A stretch of 64,000 bases of DNA from assembly GCA_949752735.1 (NCBI GenBank), contig OX457037.1, forward strand, positions 17,454,795 to 17,518,794, in the 5' to 3' direction. The notes under the pieces were generated by a model. It did not search any database. It was not told the DNA's origin and saw only the letters and a program-made list of their open reading frames with translations. This DNA is from Lumbricus terrestris. Lineage: Eukaryota > Annelida > Clitellata > Crassiclitellata > Lumbricidae. The position numbers were made by a program, and so were the translations under genes. This document shows positions 37,391 through 47,227 of the stretch, piece by piece (position 1 is the stretch's first letter; each line of letters begins with the position of its first letter).

Positions 37391-38454
37391 CGCATTGTCG
37401 TATGAGATCCCATGGGATGCATGGTCCTTTAACGAAATTGACTCCAGCGTGGCGAAAGTATAAATCTTCAACTCAACGGAGACTAGGAAACTAATATCAG
37501 TCCGGCAACTATTCACAGTAGCTAACACTCACGAGTCCAATGCCATTGGCTGTGACGAGGAGAAAAGCAATTATTCTGTCTACATGCATTATGTATTGTG
37601 TTCTATCATAGCTGTCGTCCACTCATTCCTTGACCACGTTACTGACCATTAGGACCAGTGGGGGCCACCTTCAAAAACTGGACGCATCGATTGAATTCAC
37701 AAAACGAAACTAAAATTCACTTTCTATCGCGCTTTATTGTCCAGTATCGAAAATTTTACACGCAGAATGTTCTCCGAGTGTTGGAGATTTGATTACAACG
37801 AATTGCATGGTGTAGTTCAACAGGAAGACATTTTAGATGGGCAGATCCTTTGAAAGACCTAGTCCCACGATGATATTATTGGCTTTACACCATCCTTCTC
37901 ATTTACCCAGACGGGACCGGTGTTACCAGATAACGGCAATTTTATTGGTGCGTAAAGCTCATGGACTTGTGAGTAGTCTGTTAAACGATGTGGTTCTATC
38001 GTGAAGATGGATAGCGTCGCCCTCCTTCATTTCCCAGGCTGTGGACTGGCACCACTCTAGAACCGCATGGCAGATTTAAGAAATTTAGGATTGCTAAGAA
38101 TTTGGATTACAACTCACCGCATCATTGTTGCACAATTCCCTAAGATGTACAACTCATCTCTCTGGATTCATTTATCCATTCCGATCATTATTTTGTTTTA
38201 TCTAGCCTAAGTATCTTCAAGATATTTTATCAAGAGGCTTTCCTAAACGAAACCCGAAATACAATAACAGCTCTTAAATATATTTGTTTTGTTGGTGTTT
38301 GCGCCTTAGTGACGCTCTTAGTAGGCGCTACATAAATGGTCACATCCACTCATAGCCTACGTACATGCAATTTTTCTGTAAATGAATAGCTGAATCAACG
38401 ACACAAACAACGAACGAAGAATCGAAAACAGACCAAACGGACGAATGAAATCAC
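37391..38454. other. Intergenic, contains one copy of a dispersed GTCGCCCTCCTxC motif
   Basis: At about 38015-38050 the words GCGTCGCCCTCCTTCATTT and GGCTGTGGACTGGCAC match a motif also present near 40605 (minus), 42090 (minus), 43250, 52625 (minus) and 53805. No gene was recognised. Confidence 0.45.
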
Positions 38455-39062
38455 AAGAAAATGGATGGATGGATGAATGAATGAAGGAATCGAATGAATC
38501 GATGGGAAATAATGAATGGAATGAAAGGAATGAGTGAACGAATGAAAGAAAGAAGACTGCTGCTGTAGATGAATTCGTTGTCATAGGAAACGATGACAGA
38601 TGACTTTTCCAGTTTCAAATAACTTGTCACATCGTAACCTGCGGATCCAGGTCACGTCCGACTTGTTTTCCATCTCGATGCTTCAGTTTATTCCACATAC
38701 AACATTCATCATCGCCTGACGACCAGAGCTGTAAACAGAAGGATGGATGGATGGATGGCAGTGGCGGCGCCAGGATTTCAGTTTGGGGGGGGCTGAAGCC
38801 TCGCGACGAAAATTTCACATTTTCATCCGTCAAAATTTCTGACGACCTTTTTTTTAGTCGCCAGACGAAATCGTGGATATTTCAATGTAAAAAATTCGGA
38901 TGGCCCTTTTTTTTAGGGGGGGCTGAACCTCTTGTAGGGGGGCTTAGCCCCCCAGCCCCCTAGCGCCGCCACTGATGGATGGATGGATAGATGGATGGAT
39001 AGATGGATGGATGGACGGATGATGGACAGATGGATGGACGGACGGACGGACGGACGGACGGA
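38455..39062. repeat. ATGG/GGAC microsatellite interrupted by a MITE
   Basis: GAATG/ATGG units at 38460-38545, ATGG at 38740-38758, and again ATGG, then GGAC, at 38975-39062. The 38759-38974 gap is a separate inserted element. Confidence 0.85.
38759..38974. mobile_element. MITE with CAGTGGCGGCGC ends, 216 bp
   Basis: CAGTGGCGGCGCCAGG at the left and (reverse complement) CAGTGGCGGCGCTAGG at the right are inverted repeats with one mismatch. It sits inside the ATGG microsatellite. ATGGATGG on both sides is consistent with an 8-bp TSD but is uninformative in this context. The interior has GGGGGGCT and GACGACCTTTTTTTTAGTCG words shared with other local elements. Confidence 0.82.
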
Positions 39063-39493
39063 AAGACAGACCGATAAACACAAGACTTCTCGTTCTATAA
39101 AATTTTACTCCGATCCAAATCCTTTAACAGCCCCGATGACGGACTTATAAATTATTCTATTCCTATATATCCAGGTGTTCAATTGTTCAGTGCGGCGACA
39201 GAAATGACCGAGTCGATAATAATATAGGAGGACAATCATCGTGCAGATGAAAAGCCAGCATGGAGCAAAAGAACCGTCGACATAATAATGTGGACGAATA
39301 GCGATGAGGGGAGAAGTTCCACATCATTCAATATTCAACGCATGATTCTGACGGATCATTAACTCTTCCATATCATCTGTTATTTACCGTATGGACATGG
39401 ACAGCGTTCCAACCTTTCCATCATATCCGCACTCAAGATGAACTTGTTATTCCCAACGAGCTCTTTTGAATCGTTTCGTTGTTGACAAGGTGT
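39063..39493. other. Intergenic, no gene seen
   Basis: No supported feature. Confidence 0.4.
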
Positions 39494-39494
39494 A

Positions 39495-39583
<89 letters not shown>

Positions 39584-39735
39584 AATGATCGTGATGGTGA
39601 TGGTGATGGTGATGATGATGAAGATGAAGATGATGATGATGATGATGATGATGAAAATGATGGTGATGATGATGATGATGATGAGGATGATGAAGATGAT
39701 GATGATGATGATGATGATGATGAATTGATGATGAT
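39494..39735. repeat. GAT trinucleotide microsatellite
   Basis: Pure (GAT)n to about 39581, then GAT mixed with GAA, GGT and GAG to 39735. Poly-Asp, poly-Met and poly-Ser frames are artefacts. Confidence 0.95.
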
Positions 39736-40735
39736 GATGAAGATGAGAATGATCGTGATGGTGCTGCTGATGATGATGTTGATGAGGATGACGACGACGA
39801 TGAAGATGACGATTACGATTATATTAATCCTCGCTTGGATTTCAAATTGGCATAGGCCTACCGACAATTATATTATATACAATATATATATATTTGCCAA
39901 AGATTGCAATTCACAAAAGTAATTAAATTTCGTATGATCACTTCCGAACACTTCGGTTTTGATTATATTATATTAGAATCGATTAGGTGAGATAAGATCG
40001 GAGGTTGCAGGGAACAGACAAACATCCTTCAATAGTATGCAAATTAAAAATTAATTATTTTCATGAGCGCATGAATGAACATTAAAAAAGACGAATCTGA
40101 AATTGGATTGATAGCGTAAATCACCTGATAAAGTGTCTCTTGCAACCGTCTAATAATGTAGCCTAATCAAGCTCAATAATGCAGACGTTCGTCATAGAGA
40201 TGGCGACAGCTAGCACCTTAAACTCTGATGTATTGGCCAATAACCGCAGAGTGTCTGTCGCTCGAGACCATCTTCCCAAGTGACGCTGTTAAGAAGCAAT
40301 CTCGCTCTCGATGAGGCCAAAAGGTCATAGATGCCTCTAAAGTGATGTCACGAGTGACGTAACACGCACGTACACCGTATATGCCTGTATACGTCACAGA
40401 GATTGTCGCCGGTTTCAGCTGGGAATTAGATAAGTCCTGCCATACACTGGCTTCCACAGCCAGTACCCTAGACTGCTGAGAGTGAAGGATTGAAGGAAAC
40501 TGAAAATATCCTTTAATTTGTTCATCGGATATTGGAGCTTTATCTTGATTTACTATAGCACGAACAGATGACGACGCTATCCGCCAGTTTCCATAACCTG
40601 TTGGTGCCAGTCCAACGCCTGGAAAAGGAGGGGGCGACGTCGACACAGGTCCGTATAGACTAATGCCTTGCGCTGCACTATAGATATATTTAAGAATAAG
40701 ATACACACTCTAAACTTACCTTTGGAGTTGCTTAG
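39736..40735. other. Intergenic, no gene seen
   Basis: A minus-strand frame at 40218-40706 carries a PPFPGVGLAP stretch, but this is encoded by the dispersed GCGTCGCC...CTGGCAC motif (about 40600-40640), so I do not call a gene. Confidence 0.4.
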
Positions 40736-40743
40736 GTATTATT

Positions 40744-40939
40744 CAGGGCTTTTTTAAACGTGCAGTTGTACACAAAATGTGCAGTTCTAAATGGATTTGT
40801 GCAGTTGTAGAAGCACTCCTGTACAGTTAAAACTAGCAAAAAATGGTTATTGTTCTCTGATTTGAAGTAATTTACCTTGGAGGATGGAAAGAAAAAGAAG
40901 GGGTTGTGCAGTTCTAAAAATTCCTTAAAAACAGCCCTG
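40744..40939. mobile_element. hAT-like MITE, 196 bp, 8-bp TSD
   Basis: Ends CAGGGCTTTTTTAAA and (reverse complement) CAGGGCTGTTTTTAAGG are inverted. The perfect 8-bp duplication GTATTATT lies at 40736-40743 and 40940-40947. Interior words GTGCAGTTGTACACAAAATG and GTGCAGTTCTAA are repeated. A second copy in the opposite orientation is at 60622-60824. Confidence 0.88.
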
Positions 40940-40954
40940 GTATTATTTTGAAAA

Positions 40955-41269
40955 ATGTCCTTTGCACAGGTAGATAGACAACAGTTTTCTAGTTCTGCCG
41001 TCGTTGTAAGCGGCGATTTACATAACTATTATTACCATGAAAGTGACGGCAATGGCTACGATAATAGTTGTACTGTTGCTACGTATGTAATGTACATGGT
41101 GGTGAATAAGAGCAAATGGTGGAAATTGCTAAGAGATGGAACGAATCTTACCGTAAGACATGCGATTGTCTCTTTTTCGTCGCAAGGTGCGATTTACCGA
41201 GCAGGCGCTGAGGTTTTTCTGTCACAACCCGATAAGTTTTTAAAAATTTCAAAAGGAACAGTATTATAA
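40955..41269 (+). other. Uncertain 104-codon open frame
   Basis: The frame has mixed, non-repetitive composition (for example NKSKWWKLLRDGTNLTVRH), unlike the surrounding simple repeats. It has no recognisable domain, signal or splice context. It ends just before a TCTG microsatellite. It is listed so the frame is not lost; I do not claim it is a gene. Confidence 0.15.
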
Positions 41270-41402
41270 GTCTGTATGTCTTTGTCTGTCTCTGTATGTC
41301 TCTGTCTCTCTGTCTCTGTCTGTCTGTTTGTCTTCTGTATGTAATATGTATCTGTCCGTCTGTCTGACTATCGGTCTCAGTCTCTCTGTATGTCTGTCTG
41401 TA

Positions 41403-41435
<33 letters not shown>

Positions 41436-41470
41436 ATATATATATGTATATATATATATTTCTGTGATAG
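41270..41470. repeat. TCTG microsatellite with terminal TATATA run
   Basis: CTGTCTGT-type array ending in (TA)n at 41437-41460. Another short TCTG array is at 41725-41755. Confidence 0.88.
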
Positions 41471-42317
41471 GTCCCTTTTCGTGGAACTATACCTCTCCCC
41501 TTCTGCGGTCAAAGCTCATGTCTGATCATGTGCACCTCCCCGTTTCTTCCCCCGGACTTCTGCGCTGAAAGCGCCTTTGAATAATCAATACTTCTAGAGG
41601 CGCTATAATATTTTTGAATGCGATAAGCAGCGATATATATAAAGTTATTTGAACCTTCATCTACATGTATATGTATAGATAACGACAGGTCTGTCACTCT
41701 ATATTTCTATGATTGTCCTCTGTTGCTGTCTGTCTGTCTGTCTGTCTGTCTCTGTCCATGTACATGTATATGTCTTTGTCTGTCTACCTACATGTACCTA
41801 CGGTAGGTCTTCTGGTTAAGTAGACAGCTATAGAACCGTCTCCACACATACTCATAGGCTACCTAGCTTAATTGGGTGCGTTTTTCTGTCAGCCATTCAA
41901 TACTGACCTTCCGGCTGCAAATTAAACCTACTTCCGGACTCTCTTCCCAGATGACTGTCTTCCATCCTCCAACAGCTGTGTGCTCTCCATCCAACGTCAC
42001 TTCTCTTCCTCTTCCTTCTCCAGCGCTCACTGTCAATTAAATACTGCGCTGCCTGCATCTTAACTCCGACACTGTCCTTGAGCGGAGTCAGTCCAAAGCC
42101 TGGATTAAGGAGGAGGGCGACGCTAATAATTTTCACCGTCGTTTAATTGAGACCCTTCGTGCGCTTCTATACGCGTCACAGATCATAGACCAGACCACGC
42201 AGGGGTCGGCTGTGTATCGTCGAGATGGTAATGTATGGTATATAAATGATGATCTCATGGAATCCTAACATGGGGATAGAAACGAACGGTCAATGTATCC
42301 GGGTTGCTCGATAATTT

Positions 42318-42540
42318 GTTCGTTTGTATGTGTACTTGTTATAGCCCCCCTTCAATCTCGCTACTCAGAGGCGCTCCCGACTACAGAGCGGACACTGCAT
42401 CGGAGTTTCACGCCGAAGCGCTGAGCAATTGCGAGTGAAGGACTTGCCCAAGGTCCCTACGCGGCGACTTGAGGTGGATTCGAACCTGCAACCCTTCAGC
42501 TGCAAGGCGACGAACATACCCACAATACCACCGCGCCCCA
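42318..42540 (-). mobile_element. tRNA-derived SINE (subfamily 2), minus strand
   Basis: On the minus strand the head GGCGCGGTGGTATTGTGGGT and the B-box GGTTCGAATCCACC are near-consensus polymerase III promoter boxes. The body has GGGACCTTGGGCAAGTCC. It was inserted before the segmental duplication, because the same copy is at 52860-53077. Confidence 0.8.
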
Positions 42541-43779
42541 CAATATATTGATAATGTAGTGATCATGGTTGCCCTGCTCATTGGCTTAGGGACAAGAGGG
42601 GATCTTCCCCTGAAAAGTGACTCGCATTTTTAGCCAATAGTTTTTGGTTTTTCTAACAATTTTCTTCTCTATACAGCACTAATGATAGCAATGACGTAGA
42701 ATGCGAAACGGAAAATTTACATGTGCTCGTTTGCCTCAGCGTGAGAGCATAGATGTCCACTTCATCCACTTTCGCCCACCATCTCAATTCAATTGCTTTC
42801 TTACGACTATTCACAACAAAACACTTGCTGGCAGATTTGCCATCTATTTACCCACAATGCATGGCATGTAGCCTAAACACGTGGGTAAGTCAAGAGTTGC
42901 AGGAATATATTATACTACCGTGACTTATAATAGTCCGTACAGCATTAAGTCCATGCATGGTCTGCGACAGAGGCCAAGAGCGATCGGTGCGCTGTGCTTT
43001 TAATCTGTGCTAAAAGAAACTGTCCAGCAGTAGGCCTACAGGATGTCGTGATTCATATGGTTGCACGACGGAAACCTAATAACCAAAAGTCAAAATATTT
43101 ATATAGCGCCACGAGCAACTCGATAAGGCGCTTATGCAGCTTAGCCTTATCTATGAAAACCATTAACTTTTTAGAAATAATTAATGCAGACTGCCCTGTA
43201 ATCCTTGTTGCATATTTAATGACACTGCCATATCATATATGATTAGAGTCGCCCTCCTCCTTTATCCAGGCTTGGGACTGGCACTGGCAGAGATCAGCCA
43301 GCGGCGGAGCTGTAATCCTTGATAAGCTGCATTAAACATGGCGACATATTTGGAGAGGACTTCAATATTGCATCACGTACTGTGAATAACATTTTTCTTC
43401 AATTCTTTGTAGGCCTAATTCCACATCGAAGTGATTGTTTCGCCATCTATCGAATGGAACATTCTGAGCAAACGTTTGTATCTCCTGGCGAATGAAACGA
43501 GAAACATTGAATGTTAGCGAATAATTAATCATGCAGGCTATTTTAATTATATAGCCTACTGTTTGATGAACTATCAGGTAATGGTTAGGTGGCGCTTGAC
43601 GAGTAATAACATACATCATACATGTGTTGTATTATAGGCCAACCTAGCAAAAGTTTCATGTAGTTCAGGAGACTCGTAGCCTGTGTCAGAGCCATTGGAA
43701 ATAGATCTGGAACAAGTCTTTGTAAACCGATTCGCTTAGCTTCCTCGTAAAAGTGTAATTGTAGGCCATCCATCTATAC

Positions 43780-45060
43780 CAGTGGTTCTTAACCTGTGGG
43801 TCGCGACCCCCATGAAGGTCGCCTGACGATTTGCCAGGGGTCGCCTGGACCTTCATAAAAATTTGTAAAAGATACAATAGCAAATTCAACGATATCTACT
43901 ATGCTAGAGAAATTTAAAATAAATTTTTACTTATGCTCTTGCTACGATTCGTTCGTTAGATTGGGGCAGCAAATTAATTTAAATTTTCAATTTTAGTTTT
44001 CAAATGTAAACCATTCTATTTAAAATCAGTGGCTAGGGGATATTTATTGAAGTCTTAAACAATGTCTATGAGCACTGAAATCATGAGTAATTTTGTTAAG
44101 ATGACAGCTGAAAATATAACAGTTAGGCTAGAGTGTGCAGATTTAACACTTGTTTTAAATAATTGGGGGTCGGCACACTGAAGTTTTAAACCATGACTAT
44201 CAGCACTGAAAAAACGAACTACCTTTCTTTAGATGACAGCTTTAAATGCAACCATTATAATTTGAAAACTTAAGAAAAATTAAACAAATGGGGCATTTAT
44301 TGAAGTCTTAAATTATGTCTTTTCGCACTGAAATTATATAAATGTTTGTTACAGCCAAAAATGCTACCACTGCGGTGTGGATATTTTTAAATAATTTAAC
44401 AATGATGAGGAGCACATCACATTTCCAAACCCTACCCTGCTTGGCGCATTCATAAACACCACAAAATATAAAGTTTATGAAATTGATAGCCACCCAAATA
44501 AAAACAGCTAGGTGAAATGAGTGTTAAGAAAAGAAGAAAAAAATCATAGTTGCCTATTGTTTAATACCGGTAGTTGCAGCATGACTAGAGAACTTACAAC
44601 GTTTCATTTTTACTGACATTTTCAATTATGCCAATAATCAGTAAAACTCTACAAATAAACTGATTTGCCATTTAAATACTAAACATCCTTAACTACATGT
44701 ATGCAGGAAACATGACTGGTTATTTTAAGAACAAAGTTGATGACACCAAGAAGGCACTCTTGAGACAGGTTTGGAAAGTTTCAACAGCAAGACGTGGTAG
44801 CTGTGGAAGTCAACTTCAACTGAAAATACCAAATAGCATGTAGCTCTCAGAATCGCAAGAGTCACGAAACCTCGTACAATTGCCAAAAGCAGTTTTCGAA
44901 TTGCTAGGATGTAAATGCATAACAATGGACAATGGTAACAAAACTGCAATGAAAGGAGGTAGATCTAACTCAATAAATTTTGTTGTTGGGGCCCTGGGGG
45001 TCGTCACAACTTTAGAAATGTTACCAAGGGGTCGCCGCATTAAAAAGTTGAGAACCGCTG
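43780..45060. mobile_element. hAT-like transposon, 1281 bp, in copy A only
   Basis: Left end CAGTGGTTCTTAACCTGTGG and right end (reverse complement CAGCGGTTCTCAACTTTTT) are the same family as 27108-28726. The flanking 8-mers ATCTATAC (43772-43779) and ATCTAGAC (45061-45068) differ at one position. Copy B lacks the element: its sequence passes directly from the CGATCCATCC region to AGACAGAGCTGTC near 54500-54520. No transposase frame. The insertion post-dates the duplication, or was lost from B. Confidence 0.88.
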
Positions 45061-46023
45061 ATCTAGACAGAACTGTCATCGAAGCTATTCGACGAGCTCA
45101 CAACTCTTGCGCTAAAGAATGTCTTCCATAATGCCCTCTTATGTAGGCTATCATAGCTAATTTATGCCTGTGTTCATGAGTCGACTTCACCAGTTGTGCC
45201 ACTCCTAGATTTTCCCACCTAGATCTAGGTTTTTTCGGTTTAATCTAGGTCTCTAAGATTTTTTGTCAAGATCTAGGGTTTTTGCAGATTTTCCGAAAAT
45301 TTTCGAATTAATAGAGGCTTTTGGTAAAAATGTACAAAAGACAATGAAAAAGTAAGAAAAGCAAGAATATCGGCGAAATATGTAAGAGTTTGGAACGATG
45401 ACTAAAAAAGGTCGTCAGAAATTACGGTAACAATTATTATTTGAGATGTGACTTAATAAATCGCTTTTTTAAACTTTTGTTCCATGATGTTTTTGAATCG
45501 TCAAAAAAGTGGGTGATCTCCCTAACAGTGATAGGCTACGACTTTTGTTCGGCCTGGCATATTTAGGTGTAATTCGACCATTTAGCGTAAATATGAATTG
45601 CCTATAAGCCTCAAACATTTGATTTAATTTTTTTACTTATGGCCAAGATAAACAAAAACTTAGGGGATCATTTTATGTCCCACCCTGTATAGTGTATAGT
45701 GTATGGTCGTTGTTGTCTTATCGTAATGACGCATCCTTGCAATGTCTCGCAATGCGTGCTTATTTGTCATGGAGGTTTCTTGATGCATGACTTCCCTAAA
45801 AACCAGTTGATGTAATGATCCATAGTTCGCAGGGTGTCTAGGCATTCTGCTTGCTTGCCAGTGCGCCTGTATGTAAGTCGTACACACTACTGAACTACAG
45901 TGATGATTTTGCTATATTTGAAAAGTTATTAGTGAGGAGCAGAAGCAGGAGGAGAAAGAGAGTGACACTGCCACAGTGGCGGTGGTGGTGGCAATGATGA
46001 TGATGATGACGACGACGACGATG

Positions 46024-46054
<31 letters not shown>

Positions 46055-46074
46055 TGGCTACGACGATGGTGTCA

Positions 46075-46080
46075 TGTTGT

Positions 46081-46162
<82 letters not shown>

Positions 46163-46165
46163 GGA
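46075..46165. repeat. GAT microsatellite, shared with copy B
   Basis: (GAT)n of about 27 units, preceded by GACGAC/GATGAT variants from about 45995. The equivalent array in copy B is at 60518-60590. About 500 bp to its left (45570-46075) has no counterpart in copy B. Confidence 0.93.
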
Positions 46166-47227
46166 TGTGTGTCTACAAAATAATTGCAGCAGCTCAAAGT
46201 ATATTTTCCGGGTTTTCCCATCTGTACATCAGTCAACAGCTGATTGGCTATAATAGCGCTGGGCATGTAATTGCACAGCAACCTTGCGTCAGTTGCTGTA
46301 TTGAATTTCGAGACATGTGACTTTTGCGGAAACTCAGAAGAGAATTCTGGAAGACGATTGAACACATTCAACGGCGAGAGAAAATACTATTTATTCGTTA
46401 ATTTTAAGACACATCAAGACATAATAATTATTTACTTAGGCCTCTCTCTCTCTCTCTCCCTCTCTCTATTGATTTGCATGTAACTTCAAGTTTGAGGAAA
46501 CGATTCAATACTTTTAAAGTAAGTACAAACTCTGTGCATACGATCACAATATTACTGACAGTGGTTTGGTACTTGTAGTCATAGAAATTCTGAGTTAGCA
46601 GAAATCCGGATATGTAATCAGATATAGGCCTAACAACCAGAGCAACGAATAATTTCTTATATTTTCTTTACCTACTTTAACATCCGCTATCATTGCCTCT
46701 TGGTTGCCAATGCAATTGGGAATCCATCCGGTTTGCTACGTAGGCCTAATTGGAATTCGACCCGCCGACTATAACTACTGGAAAACCGTTCTGATTCTAA
46801 TTGTGTTAGGCCTATGATCTTAGGTGACATTGATGAACGAAATAGGACAATAATTATATAATTATTAGCCTACTCACCAAAAATGATACAATGGAAAATT
46901 TAGACATCACAAATCGTCGTTATTATCTTCATCAGTCATCACTATTGGCATCTTGACTTTAATTAATAGTTAACGATGACGATGATAAAAATGTTTACGA
47001 CTGTAATGGTGAAAATCAAGATGATCAAGATGACTCGCTATTATTTTGTGTAACCGTCTAAAAAAAGACACTACTAGTAATGGCTACATAGCGTACCATG
47101 AAGGGATCCATAGAGCAATTAAGAGACAACTAAAATACAATTGCAATGGCACAGAGGCACACGAAATCCATACCCTACGTTGATAAGATTTAACCATGAT
47201 GATAAATTATTATGATAACTATTTGCA

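Noticed and set aside
40218..40706. 162-codon minus frame with proline-rich segment
   Set aside because: The recognisable part is the dispersed GTCGCC...CTGGCAC motif, shared with non-coding loci; no other support.
45640..45695. Mariner-type end (reverse complement CAGGGTGGGACATAAAATG)
   Set aside because: Only one end found; no partner inverted end within the unmatched 45570-46075 segment.
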